From: an uncultured Anaerolineaceae bacterium
Lineage (GTDB): Bacteria; Chloroflexota; Anaerolineae; Anaerolineales; Anaerolineaceae
Assembly (NCBI GenBank): GCA_938020565.1
Contig: CALIHP010000055.1
Location: forward strand, 1-64,000
Direction: 5' to 3'
Length of the DNA stretch: 64,000 nucleotides
Shown: piece by piece, positions 1 through 8,488 of the stretch
How positions within the stretch are numbered: the first letter of the stretch is position 1
Layout of the letters: every line of letters starts with the position of its first letter
Program-made: the position numbers and the translations under genes
The notes under the pieces: model-generated
Databases searched by the model: none
Told to the model about the DNA's origin: nothing
The model's input: the letters and a program-made list of their open reading frames with translations, nothing else

Positions 1-1
1 C

Positions 2-700
2 GTCAGCCTGACGGTCCAGCCCGGCGAAGTCATCGCGCTCGTCGGCTCGACCGGCGGAGGAAAAACGACGCTCGTCAATCTCCTCGCGCGCTTCTACGAA
101 CCGACGGAAGGAGAAATCGCGGTCGGAGGGAACGATTATCGCGAATTTGAACTTTCGTCGTATCAATCCAGGCTCGGGATCGTGCTGCAAACGCCGCATC
201 TCTTCTCTGGGACGGTCCGCGACAATATCCGCTACGGGAAACTCAACGCAACGGATGAAGAAATCGTGACCGCCGCGGTTCAGGCAGGCGCCGACGATTT
301 TATCCGTTCGTTTCCGAACGGGTACGACGAGCAGGTCGGAGAAGACGGCGCGCTCCTCTCCGTCGGCCAGAAGCAGCTGATCAGTATTGCCCGCGCAATC
401 CTGAAGGATCCACAGCTGTTCATCCTCGACGAGGCGACGAGCTCCGTCGATACGATCACGGAAAAGATGATCACCGCCAGTCTGGAAACGTTAATGACCG
501 GGAGGACGTCGTTTATCATCGCGCACCGTCTTTCGACGATCAAGCGCGCCGACCGGATCCTGGTTATCGAAAACGGCGAAATCGCGGAATCGGGGACACA
601 TTCCGAGCTGCTGCGGCTGCGCGGACGTTACTACGAACTCTACTCGCAGCAGTTCCGGTTGGAACGGGAAATCCCGCTGATGCGGCAGCTTGAAACTTAA
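2..700 (+). CDS. ABC transporter ATP-binding/permease protein, 3' part
   Basis: Only the C-terminal nucleotide-binding domain is inside the window; the reading frame is open from base 2 and the 5' end lies outside. Visible motifs are a Walker A (GSTGGGKTT, residues 14-22 of the fragment), a Q-loop region (VLQTPHLFSGTVRDN), a slightly degenerate signature LSVGQ, Walker B with catalytic Glu (LFILDEAT) and the switch His in IIAHRLSTI. The order and the sequence after the Q-loop are those of exporter-type half-transporters (MdlB/MsbA type), so a preceding transmembrane domain is expected upstream. Substrate cannot be told. The stop is immediately followed by a promoter for the next gene, so the neighbours are probably not co-transcribed. 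Confidence 0.9.
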   Translation, partial: VSLTVQPGEVIALVGSTGGGKTTLVNLLARFYEPTEGEIAVGGNDYREFELSSYQSRLGIVLQTPHLFSGTVRDNIRYGKLNATDEEIVTAAVQAGADDFIRSFPNGYDEQVGEDGALLSVGQKQLISIARAILKDPQLFILDEATSSVDTITEKMITASLETLMTGRTSFIIAHRLSTIKRADRILVIENGEIAESGTHSELLRLRGRYYELYSQQFRLEREIPLMRQLET

Positions 701-709
701 TGATATAAT
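701..709 (+). promoter_or_regulatory. Extended -10 promoter, TGATATAAT
   Basis: TGATATAAT begins directly after the stop codon of the ABC gene and is a full extended -10 element. No convincing -35 is seen. The start codon of the HTH gene at 724 is 14 bases after the element, so the predicted transcript would have a 5' leader of about 7 bases and no room for a Shine-Dalgarno site. Confidence 0.6.
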
Positions 710-723
710 CTTAGATATATCTG

Positions 724-1203
724 ATGTCCAATGAAAGCCTGATGAAAGCCTGCGATATGAAAGTCGACCAAAGCTCTCCACAGCCACCTGCGAATACCGA
801 ATCTCTTTATAATATGCTCCTGAAAGCGAGAGATATTTCTTCATTCATCAAAGAGCATTCTGATTTATTTCAATCAACGGATCTATCGATTTATTTAGCC
901 TATCTTTGCGCGAAATACGAATTGAAAAACGCTAAAGTCATTGAGGATTCCGGAATTAACGGAGACTACTTTTATCAGATTCTTTCCGGGAAACGAAAAC
1001 CGTCGAGAGATAAAACGATCCGTCTCGCGTTCGGAATGAAACTTGATATAAAGGAAACGCAGAGGCTCCTGAATTGCAGCGGCGCGAGCGAGCTTTATCC
1101 TCGCAACCGGCGCGACGCAATTATTCTATTCGCTCTCGAACATCGTATTTCAATTTACGAAACGAATGATTTTCTGTATGAACTATCGGAGCCATTACTA
1201 TGA
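724..1203 (+). CDS. Helix-turn-helix (XRE-like) protein of a kinase cassette
   Basis: A 159-residue soluble protein. Residues about 50-110 look like an XRE-type helix-turn-helix: a helix with LAYLCAKYELKN, then VIEDSGINGDYFYQILSGKRKPSRD, then a helix typical of the fifth helix of Cro/CI domains. The C-terminal 50 residues (RDAIILFALEHRISIYETNDFLYEL) form a conserved-looking second helical part. From memory, HTH proteins with this Y.ILSGK..PSRDK.I.LA..M pattern occur beside protein kinases in Clostridia, but I cannot check it here. The stop overlaps the next start by ATGA (1200-1203), so translation is coupled. Likely role, by inference: cytoplasmic regulator or partner of the membrane kinase two genes on. 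The start has no ribosome-binding site and lies just after an extended -10 element; an inner Met (residue 7 or 12) is possible. Confidence 0.8.
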   Translation: MSNESLMKACDMKVDQSSPQPPANTESLYNMLLKARDISSFIKEHSDLFQSTDLSIYLAYLCAKYELKNAKVIEDSGINGDYFYQILSGKRKPSRDKTIRLAFGMKLDIKETQRLLNCSGASELYPRNRRDAIILFALEHRISIYETNDFLYELSEPLL

Positions 1204-2795
1204 AGAAAGCCTCTTCCGCAATCCTGCTCGGCGTTCTCTGCGCATTGATCCTTCTGGGATTCGGGTCCTCCGGATTTTACTTCAGCCAAAAACTGTTTCA
1301 GATTTCCCAAAAGAGCAGGCAAACGAATTTCATAAATGCGGCAGGGGAAACCACGCAGAGCTCCGAACTCCGACAAATTGAAATCCGGCTGACTTCGTCG
1401 GGCACCCCTGTTTCAGGATTCAGCGGTTCAGCCGACGGGACGAACTGGGTATCTGCCGATAACGAAGTGTTAACCCTTGCTTCGACGAAGTTCGGCACAG
1501 TTACCGTCGTTAAAGGGAACCGTCAGGTTCAAAGAACGCTCACGCCGAAAGAGGTATCCGACGGGAACCTGACGATCGACCTCGACGCCGCGCCGGAAGC
1601 TCCCGAAATCCTGATCGTTAACGGAACCGACCTTCGAGACAGAACTACGCTGCTTTACCCCGTCTCAAACGCGGACGAAGCCGCTTTCGAATCCGAACTC
1701 TCCGAAGCCGAGATTACCGAGGAAAACGGCGAATTCCTGATCCGTCTCCCGAAAGATCATCATCAGAAATTCTTTCATTATTTTAAGCTTCGGGCCGCTA
1801 ATCCGGCGGGATCGGCTGAGACGACGATCGGTATTCTTAACCTTCCGGAGCGGGAACCCACCCCGATTTACACTTTTGAGGATTTCGACGGAATGCGCCG
1901 GAATCTCTCGGGATCGTATCGCCTGATGAATGATCTCGATCTGAGCTCAATTGAAAACTGGACGCCGATCGGAACGGATCAATATCCCTGGAAAGGCTTT
2001 TTTGATGGCGGCGGATTCGCGATCCGAGGCTTCGCGATAACAAAAACCGAATTGGAGAAAAACGAAAACGGGGTCTCCATTTTCGGCGCCACGCAAAACG
2101 CAGTCATTCGCAACCTGAGGATTATCGAACCGAAAATCAGGATCCTCAACAGCGACCCGCGAAAAACGCTCGCAGCCGCGATTGTTGTCCGCGCGGCCAC
2201 CGACACGCTGATCGAAAATATCGGCGTCTTCGGCGGGGAAATTACATCGGTCAACGCTGGCGCTTCAGGAATCATCGCAGGAATGAACCGTTCCGTACTC
2301 AGCAATCTTTTTAATAGCGCAACGGTTACGACCGACTGGGATCAGCCAGTTTTATATAATACCGCCGGGATTCTCGGGATCGGCGTCGGATATATCCGGA
2401 ACTGCGCTAACGAAGGCGCAATTTACGGACGCCACCTGACCGGCGGAATTACCGCGTTGGCGAACGCGACGATCTCGCGAACGATTAACAGTGGAAGAAT
2501 TTACGGACTGCCGCTCGTCGGCGAATACCCGCCCGGCGGCATCTTCCAGACTTCCGATTCGGGCCATATCTACGATTCGCTCTTTACGCTCGGAAGCGCG
2601 GTCCACGGCGGAGCGATCTTCAGCGGCGGGGTTATCGACAACGTCCGAGCCATCGGCAAAGCCGATTTGACCGACCCGGCGATGCTCGCAGTTTTAGGAT
2701 CTTTCAGCGGGTCCGATCCTGATTGGATCTTTAACAGCAGCCTCGCGAACGGCCCGATTCCTGCGGCAATTTTCTCCGGAAAGGAGATACGATAA
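1200..2795 (+). CDS. Membrane-anchored GLUG-like repeat protein, kinase-less paralogue
   Basis: 531 residues. One N-terminal membrane segment (residues 7-28) acts as an uncleaved anchor or signal; the rest is predicted to be outside. Residues about 60-130 form a beta-rich Ig/carboxypeptidase-regulatory-like domain, and residues about 215-480 resemble GLUG-repeat or right-handed beta-helix regions, with the phrases LMNDLDLSSIENWTPIGT, FFDGGGFAIRGF and FNSATVTTDW. The same phrases occur in the same order in the kinase encoded next, so the two genes are paralogues differing by the kinase domain. The stop TAA shares one base with the next ATG. A ligand-sensing co-receptor or decoy is a reasonable guess, but no function is known to me. 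Confidence 0.82.
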   Translation: MKKASSAILLGVLCALILLGFGSSGFYFSQKLFQISQKSRQTNFINAAGETTQSSELRQIEIRLTSSGTPVSGFSGSADGTNWVSADNEVLTLASTKFGTVTVVKGNRQVQRTLTPKEVSDGNLTIDLDAAPEAPEILIVNGTDLRDRTTLLYPVSNADEAAFESELSEAEITEENGEFLIRLPKDHHQKFFHYFKLRAANPAGSAETTIGILNLPEREPTPIYTFEDFDGMRRNLSGSYRLMNDLDLSSIENWTPIGTDQYPWKGFFDGGGFAIRGFAITKTELEKNENGVSIFGATQNAVIRNLRIIEPKIRILNSDPRKTLAAAIVVRAATDTLIENIGVFGGEITSVNAGASGIIAGMNRSVLSNLFNSATVTTDWDQPVLYNTAGILGIGVGYIRNCANEGAIYGRHLTGGITALANATISRTINSGRIYGLPLVGEYPPGGIFQTSDSGHIYDSLFTLGSAVHGGAIFSGGVIDNVRAIGKADLTDPAMLAVLGSFSGSDPDWIFNSSLANGPIPAAIFSGKEIR

Positions 2796-5221
2796 TGAAC
2801 GGACATATCCCCGAATCATTCGCACAATTCGAAGACGATTTCAAGAGAAAGATGGAGAACGTCCTTCCGGAACCGTTCGAGAACGAATATGAATGCCTTT
2901 CGGTTTTAGCCGAAAATCAGGAAAGGAGCGTTTTCCTTGTCCGCGAAAAAAGCACCGGGCTGAAACGGATCCTTAAAGTAACTTCCGAGACCAACAGCAA
3001 CAGCGTCAGATCCGAATATAAATTTCTCTCCAGCCTTGACCACCCAGCCATCCCGAAAGCGCTCCGCTTCGAAAAAATCGAGGACAAAGGCATCCTGATC
3101 CGTGAATATGTCGAAGGAGAAACGCTGTCCGAAAGAGTCAGCCGCGCCGGTCCGTTTTCCGTTCGGGAAACGCTGGAATTGGCGCGCCAGGTTTGCGACG
3201 TTCTATCCTTTCTTCACCTTCAATCTCCGCCGATTATCTATAAAGATATCAAACCGCAGAATATTATTCTTTCGTCCGACGTTAAAATCCACCTGATCGA
3301 TTTCGGGATCTCCCGGGAATACGATCCGACGAAAACGACCGACACGAAAATCATCGGCAGCTTCCAATATGCCTCGCCGGAACATCTCGGATTCCGGGCG
3401 ACCGATACCCGCAGCGACATTTTTTCTCTGGGCCGACTGATAAATTTTCTCGTGACCGGAGACGCTTTTACTTTCCCGGGCGATCCCGCCCTGGTTCGGA
3501 TTGCCTCCCGCTGCACCGACGTTTCGCCAGATAAACGCTTCCCATCCGCTAACGCGCTATCCAAAGAGATCACCCGCTTGCTGAATCCGATCTCAAAAAA
3601 AGAAAAAATCCGTTTTGCGGCAGCGTTTATCGGCGCGTTCCTCCTCGGAACGCTGATCCTGCTGAAATTCATCCTTCCGCGGCCGGACCTCCGGGAACGC
3701 GTCGACCCAGCCGCCCAAACGCTCGCGGTCGTCGAGGCAGCCGAAATTTCGATCCGCGTTCAGGCGCTCGAAAACGGAAAACCCATCCAGAATGCCGCTG
3801 TTTCAGCAGATTATCATCATTGGTATATACCGGATTCGTCCGGGAAAGCAACGTTATCTCTCCCGGCATTCCAGAAATATACGATCGTCGTCGCGAAAGG
3901 AAACCAGACCGTTCGAAAAACGGTCGGCGCCGAATCGGCGGAAGCGCGATCGTTGAATCAGATCGATTTAAACGCGGCGCCGTACGCGCCGGAAGAAATT
4001 CGGCTTAAAGGCAATTTCGGCGAAGCCTTGAGTTTCCCACTGGAATTGACGAACGTCGACAGCGTTGCCTTGAAAGGGAATCCGATCGAAATTGAAGTCG
4101 CTCAGCCTGACGATCCCCCGAATCAGGACGGCGCGGACGAATGGATCCTGACCGTATCGGAATCGATCGCGCAGCCCGGAATCTATCCGATTTTTCTGAC
4201 CGGATCGAACGAAAACGGACGCGTTCAAACGCTGGTCGAATTAAATCTGATGGTCAACAAACCCGAAACGTTCATATCGACGATCGACGACCTCAACCTG
4301 ATTCGAAACAATCCCGGCGGAAAATACGTCCTCACGAAAGACCTTGACCTGAGCGACGTCGAAAGCTGGAAGCCCATCGGTTCCAAAGACGCTCCGTTCA
4401 CCGGAACGTTCGACGGCAAAGGTCACCGGATCCACGGACTTTCTATTTCAAGCGGCAATACCGCCGGGATTTTCGGATATATCAGTCACGCCGCAATACG
4501 AAATATCATCCTTGTCAATCCCGAGATCCGACTGGTTGAGCCGACGACATACACCGGAGTCGGCGGCATCGCCGGAATCAACAGCCTCAGTCTGATCGAG
4601 AACTGCGCCGTTCTTGACGGAGAAATCTACGCCGACGTCGTTTTCGAAAGCGGCGCCGGCGGAATCCTCGGTGTTAACGAAGACGGAATCGTCCGGCATG
4701 TTTTCAATTCAGCCTCGATTACGATCGAAAACAACGGAAGCCGTAACGAATCAGACAGTAACTCCGGCGGGATCGCCGGAGCGAACAGCGGCTACATCAG
4801 CGACGCAGCAAACTCAGGCCGGATCAGCGGACCGTCCCTCGTCGGCGGAATATCCGCCTTTAACAACGAGGGCATCATTACGCGAACGCTGAATTCCGGA
4901 ATGATCCAGGGGATGCATTATATTCAGAACGCGGCTTATCCGCCCGGCGCGATCAGTCATCTTCTTGGCGCAGGCCGGTTGATATCAGATTCCGTCTTTT
5001 TAGAGACGACGGCAATAAAAGGAGCGACCGTCTGGAACGGAGGGACGCTCCTGAATATCGTTCCGATGAGCGACGAGCGGCTAAGGTCGCTCTCTGAAGT
5101 CCGGAAAATATTCGGGGGAGCGGATGAAGGAATGAATTGGACGATGAAACCCGAAATTTCGCCATATCCGATCCCCGCGCGGATCTTCGATTCGGACGAG
5201 CTTTCGCGAATCGAGAAATAA
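2795..5221 (+). CDS. Receptor-like Ser/Thr protein kinase with GLUG-like ectodomain
   Basis: 808 residues. The N-terminal cytoplasmic Hanks-type kinase domain covers about 35-262 and has all the key residues: Lys61 (ILKV), Glu74, the catalytic loop YKDIKPQN with Asp151, Lys153 and Asn156, DFG at 169-171, an APE-like SPE at 194-196 and the late Arg in PDKRF. One membrane helix (about 273-293) follows. Outside come a small beta domain (about 313-400) and GLUG-like repeats (about 485-760) that match the preceding gene's product. The HRD motif has Tyr instead of His, which many active kinases tolerate. A good ribosome-binding site (AAGGAG) precedes the start inside the previous gene. Topology is that of PknB-type receptors but with no PASTA domains. 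Likely a sensor kinase working with the two upstream proteins. Confidence 0.9.
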   Translation: MNGHIPESFAQFEDDFKRKMENVLPEPFENEYECLSVLAENQERSVFLVREKSTGLKRILKVTSETNSNSVRSEYKFLSSLDHPAIPKALRFEKIEDKGILIREYVEGETLSERVSRAGPFSVRETLELARQVCDVLSFLHLQSPPIIYKDIKPQNIILSSDVKIHLIDFGISREYDPTKTTDTKIIGSFQYASPEHLGFRATDTRSDIFSLGRLINFLVTGDAFTFPGDPALVRIASRCTDVSPDKRFPSANALSKEITRLLNPISKKEKIRFAAAFIGAFLLGTLILLKFILPRPDLRERVDPAAQTLAVVEAAEISIRVQALENGKPIQNAAVSADYHHWYIPDSSGKATLSLPAFQKYTIVVAKGNQTVRKTVGAESAEARSLNQIDLNAAPYAPEEIRLKGNFGEALSFPLELTNVDSVALKGNPIEIEVAQPDDPPNQDGADEWILTVSESIAQPGIYPIFLTGSNENGRVQTLVELNLMVNKPETFISTIDDLNLIRNNPGGKYVLTKDLDLSDVESWKPIGSKDAPFTGTFDGKGHRIHGLSISSGNTAGIFGYISHAAIRNIILVNPEIRLVEPTTYTGVGGIAGINSLSLIENCAVLDGEIYADVVFESGAGGILGVNEDGIVRHVFNSASITIENNGSRNESDSNSGGIAGANSGYISDAANSGRISGPSLVGGISAFNNEGIITRTLNSGMIQGMHYIQNAAYPPGAISHLLGAGRLISDSVFLETTAIKGATVWNGGTLLNIVPMSDERLRSLSEVRKIFGGADEGMNWTMKPEISPYPIPARIFDSDELSRIEK

Positions 5222-5231
5222 AAAGAAGAAT

Positions 5232-5259
5232 GCCCCGGTTTTCTCTTCTCCACCGGGGC
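5232..5259 (-). terminator. Hairpin, probable terminator between convergent operons
   Basis: A 7-bp GC stem, GCCCCGG (5232-5238) with CCGGGGC (5253-5259), with a 14-base loop. Read on the minus strand it is followed by a T-rich stretch (ATTCTTCTTTTTATT), and on the plus strand by TAAAAAAAA. It therefore best serves the minus-strand operon that ends at 5380, but it could also limit read-through of the kinase operon. Confidence 0.5.
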
Positions 5260-5379
5260 TAAAAAAAATCATTGAAGCTGCTTGGGCTCTCCGACTGGTT
5301 GAAACAATCCATTTCCGATTCCCAAGCCAATCGCCAGATAAACAAACCATTTGCGCATATCGGCTGCCGCCAGAAATGA

Positions 5380-7308
5380 TCAGATGATATGAATCTTGTT
5401 TTGATTCTGCGGGAATGAACGGTATATACCGTTGATATCCCGCCCGAAATCCCCTTCCGGAGTCTCGACGACCAGATAATAAAACTGTTTATTGACGATC
5501 TTCGTCTTCAGAAAAGCCAACGCATCAGGCTTATTCGATCCCTTATAGTATTCGTAGGTATATTTCCCGTCAGGGCTTTTTTGGGTAGATTCGAATTTGA
5601 CCCGATTTGGGTCGCCAAAGACGACCGGCTCGGCTTTGACCGAAGCGTCTGGAGCGCTGCTGTTCTTCCGTTTTCCACCGTTCTCCTTGAAAGCGGATTC
5701 CGCCTGCTTGAATTCTTCGAGCGTTAAATCCGTCCCGGAAATCATCGCTTCGAATTTCCCGGTCGTCTTGTTGTCAGATTTCACCTCGTACAACCCGAAC
5801 GTCATTAACCGGTCGCAGATCAGCTTCCCGCTGTCCTCCGCTTTATGAAAAAATGGCAGCGAAAGGAACGCTTTTTCACCCGCCGAGTAGGACGGCATGG
5901 TGAACAGCGTAAACTGCGGTTTCACCGCGGACTGCATCCGCTCGATCATCCAGTACGACGTCGCCTGTCCCATGTTGTCCTGGCGAGTCCCCATATTGTC
6001 GCGTTCGTAATATTTCGGATCGGACGAGCCGTTCGGAACGGCGCTGATGTCCGCGAACATGTGAATACAGTCTTCGCAGACGGCGCTGCCCGGCGATTTA
6101 TCCTGATCGCGCATGCGATCGATATCCGCGTCCGTCATCCTGTGCCCCGTGATAGCGGCGAACGGACCGGATTTCATGTACTCCCGGTATTCCGGAGAGG
6201 CGTAGAAAACGTCGTTCGGAACGGCGTAAGCCTTTTTCCCGCTCAGTCCCTTGTTGCAGACGTCGCAGACGCCGCCTTTTTTATAGCCCAGATACGATTC
6301 GTCATAGGAGGCGAACGACGCGAGCGGCTTCTTCGTCGCGGATGCGTTCCCCATTGCTTGTGCGTTTTCGTTTCCTGTGAGGTTCTTGAACTTTTCGGTT
6401 ATGACGGCCATTTTATCGATCGCAGTTTTCAGGTTCATCGCGACCGTCAGGCATCTGTTTACCACTGCGTTTTGGTTAATGTTCCCCGCATTGAGCTGCG
6501 TTTTTTGGACGTTCTGGACGAGCGTCTGATTGACCTGATGGGCGGTGACGGCGAGCGCTGTCAGCTCGACGAGCCCGAACGCCGGGCTCAGGCTGTTCAC
6601 CTGACGCTCGCAGGACGCATAAACTTCGTCAAGAGAGCGGTTCTGATTCGCTTTCACGCCAATATCGATCGCGAATTTCAGCGCGTCTTTCTCTTCGTGG
6701 GTAAAACGATGCAGCGTTACGGCGTACTGTCCGCAGATTTTGCAGCGGACGAAATCCGGGTCGTCGGTCGGCTCGTTTTTATGCGGACGGAAAGTTTCAG
6801 TTCCGCAGATTGTGCATTTATTAATGCAGCGATCCGGAACCGCCCGAAAATTGTGCTTCGGCCGCGTCGCGGCGCAGACGGAGCAGGTTTCGAGACATTT
6901 TGCCCGGTCGTATGTCCAGCGATGCCCCTCCCTCACGCATTTTTCGGCCAGCCCCACGCCGGTTTCCTTGCAGAGGAAGATCAGCACGACGATTTGGCCG
7001 AAGAACGGGAGAAGGTTCCAAAGCAGGATTTTCCAATCGTAGCCGGCGTCGTTCAGCCGCCGAACCGCCATCGAGAGCATCGGGATCACGTTGATGACGC
7101 CGTATATGGCCTCTAAATAGCCGATATAGGTCGGTACCTCTGACATCTGTGGGATATCTATAAATCCGCCGATCACCAGGCTGCCCGCAAACATCCATAT
7201 AATATAGATCAGGAACCAGGCTAATACCGCGAGCCAGTAATCACGGCGGTTTGTCTTTCCGCTGAAATCGAAATAACCTTTCCAATATTGACCGTAAGCT
7301 TTAATCAT
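5380..7308 (-). CDS. DUF805 membrane protein with zinc-ribbon repeats
   Basis: 642 residues from the ATG at 7308, chosen because AAGGAGG lies 7 bases upstream; the frame is open further 5', but that part belongs to a decayed gene. Residues about 1-115 form a DUF805 domain (FDFSGKTNRRDYWLA at the start, helices at about 22-44, 60-80 and 92-112, and RRLNDAGYDW between). Then come three CxxC-type clusters spaced about 20-25 residues apart (CLETCSVC, CINKCTIC, CKICGQ), which look like tandem zinc ribbons, a helical region, another Cys pair (CDVCNKG) with a later CEDC, and a C-terminal beta-rich part. The combination is unusual. I see no enzyme motif. It is the last gene of the minus operon starting at 11390. 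Confidence 0.7.
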   Translation of the reverse strand: MIKAYGQYWKGYFDFSGKTNRRDYWLAVLAWFLIYIIWMFAGSLVIGGFIDIPQMSEVPTYIGYLEAIYGVINVIPMLSMAVRRLNDAGYDWKILLWNLLPFFGQIVVLIFLCKETGVGLAEKCVREGHRWTYDRAKCLETCSVCAATRPKHNFRAVPDRCINKCTICGTETFRPHKNEPTDDPDFVRCKICGQYAVTLHRFTHEEKDALKFAIDIGVKANQNRSLDEVYASCERQVNSLSPAFGLVELTALAVTAHQVNQTLVQNVQKTQLNAGNINQNAVVNRCLTVAMNLKTAIDKMAVITEKFKNLTGNENAQAMGNASATKKPLASFASYDESYLGYKKGGVCDVCNKGLSGKKAYAVPNDVFYASPEYREYMKSGPFAAITGHRMTDADIDRMRDQDKSPGSAVCEDCIHMFADISAVPNGSSDPKYYERDNMGTRQDNMGQATSYWMIERMQSAVKPQFTLFTMPSYSAGEKAFLSLPFFHKAEDSGKLICDRLMTFGLYEVKSDNKTTGKFEAMISGTDLTLEEFKQAESAFKENGGKRKNSSAPDASVKAEPVVFGDPNRVKFESTQKSPDGKYTYEYYKGSNKPDALAFLKTKIVNKQFYYLVVETPEGDFGRDINGIYRSFPQNQNKIHII

Positions 7309-7321
7309 GTTTTCCTCCTTG

Positions 7322-7587
7322 CATTTCCCATCTAAGGCAGGTTTAACGTCGCCCGACTTCGCGATCAGATACGAAATCCCCCCGCCGATCAGCGCGAAAA
7401 ACAGCGCCAACGCATTAAGAAGCTCCTATTCCCAAATCGGCTGCGTTTCCGAGGCGTACGCCGATAAATTCAAATCCGACCCACGGAATAATCGTCAGGA
7501 CGACGTAAACGGCCGGTTTTTACCCCGTTCCGCGGCGTTTTTACTGTTCTTTTGGCAGAGCAGAATAATTCCGATAATCTCTAACAT
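7322..7587 (-). pseudogene. Frameshifted small membrane protein gene
   Basis: A start ATG at 7587 with an AGGAGG site opens a frame beginning MLEIIGIILLCQKNSKNA, which stops after 28 codons. A second minus frame continues with VVLTIIPWVGFEFIGVRLGN and ends at GIGAS-stop. A third continues with LALFFALIGGGISYLIAKSG and runs in frame into the DUF805 gene. Read together the three pieces make one plausible protein of about 80 residues with two membrane helices, so I read this as a gene with two frameshifts. Sequencing errors could give the same picture. Its former job is unknown. Confidence 0.55.
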
Positions 7588-7618
7588 GATTTTTCCTCCT
7601 TCTGTTTTTCGATCCAAA

Positions 7619-8398
7619 TCAGCGGCGCATTGTCAACATAGGAATTATGATGCTCGCTCCCCAGATCAGACAGGATAGAACGAACAGGATAGTGTTGCCG
7701 ATCAACAGTTTCTTAACGTCTTTTTCTTCGTGCGCATAAATTCCGCTATTTACCTTTTTGAGCGTCTTCGCGCCGACGATCCAGAACAGCAGCCCGATCG
7801 GAATCGCGATAAACGGACCGGGCAGCGTCGAAGGATCGGCAAACATCATGACGCTCGCAATCACGAATACCACGCCGGTGGCGATATTCAGGATCGAGAA
7901 CCCTTTTTGTCCCTTTGTATTTAATTGATTCGGCTGAGCCGACGCTGCGCTGGCGTTATGAGCCGGCTTTACGGTTTCGGACGGTGTTTCCGCGGAGCGG
8001 GGAGATTGACGCGGCGAGGATTCTTTTTCGACGATGTCGCGGAATTTATCGAGATAATCCTGCTGCTTTTTGCATTCGTTCGGATAACCGCTGGCGGTAA
8101 AATTCGCGCCGTTTTTCGGACAGATCCTCTTCGAAAAAACGCAGCCGTTTCCGTCCGCACGAACCGAATAGGTATCGTCCGCCCAATGACCGACGATAGT
8201 GACATTTCCGGCCTCGCGATAGTTCGCCAGCCCGCTGACGCCGCCGTATTGCCCGCCGTAGCGGACCGATCCGTTCTCGCGCCAATCCGCTTCTTCGATC
8301 GGTACGCCGTACCAATCGATCCAGCGTGTCTTGTCCTTGAAAACGCTCCAGGCCTGTTCCGGGGATGCGTTGATTTTTACCGATACGTTTACGTCCAT
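7619..8398 (-). CDS. SRPBCC-domain protein with C-terminal membrane part
   Basis: 259 residues. Residues 1-130 resemble a START/SRPBCC (polyketide cyclase-like) lipid- or ligand-binding domain: MDVNVSVKINASPEQAWSVF is the typical first strand and helix, followed by a WIDWYGV segment and later strands. A low-complexity linker (about 130-165, rich in Ser, Pro, Ala) leads to three hydrophobic helices at about 172-190, 195-212 and 230-252. The gene has a good GGAGAA site. Fusion of this soluble fold to a small membrane part is not something I can name. It may deliver or sense a hydrophobic ligand at the membrane, which is a guess from the fold only. Confidence 0.7.
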   Translation of the reverse strand: MDVNVSVKINASPEQAWSVFKDKTRWIDWYGVPIEEADWRENGSVRYGGQYGGVSGLANYREAGNVTIVGHWADDTYSVRADGNGCVFSKRICPKNGANFTASGYPNECKKQQDYLDKFRDIVEKESSPRQSPRSAETPSETVKPAHNASAASAQPNQLNTKGQKGFSILNIATGVVFVIASVMMFADPSTLPGPFIAIPIGLLFWIVGAKTLKKVNSGIYAHEEKDVKKLLIGNTILFVLSCLIWGASIIIPMLTMRR

Positions 8399-8432
8399 GG
8401 TTTTTCTCCTTCATGATAAATTTTCGATTACG

Positions 8433-8467
8433 GTAAAGCCGGCAGGTTTCCGGTCTTCCGGCTTTAC
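8433..8467 (-). other. Intercistronic hairpin
   Basis: GTAAAGCCGG (8433-8442) pairs perfectly with CCGGCTTTAC (8458-8467) over a 15-base loop in the 90-base gap between two genes of the minus operon. There is no T-tract on either side, so mRNA processing or stabilisation is more likely than termination. Confidence 0.5.
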
Positions 8468-8488
8468 CCGGGCCTGAGATGATGACGG

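Noticed and set aside
5845..7116. A 423-codon plus-strand frame opposite the DUF805 gene
   Set aside because: Composition is typical of a reverse-complement shadow (runs of Arg, His, Val) and it shares no motif with known proteins; the minus frame has a clear membrane domain and ribosome-binding site.
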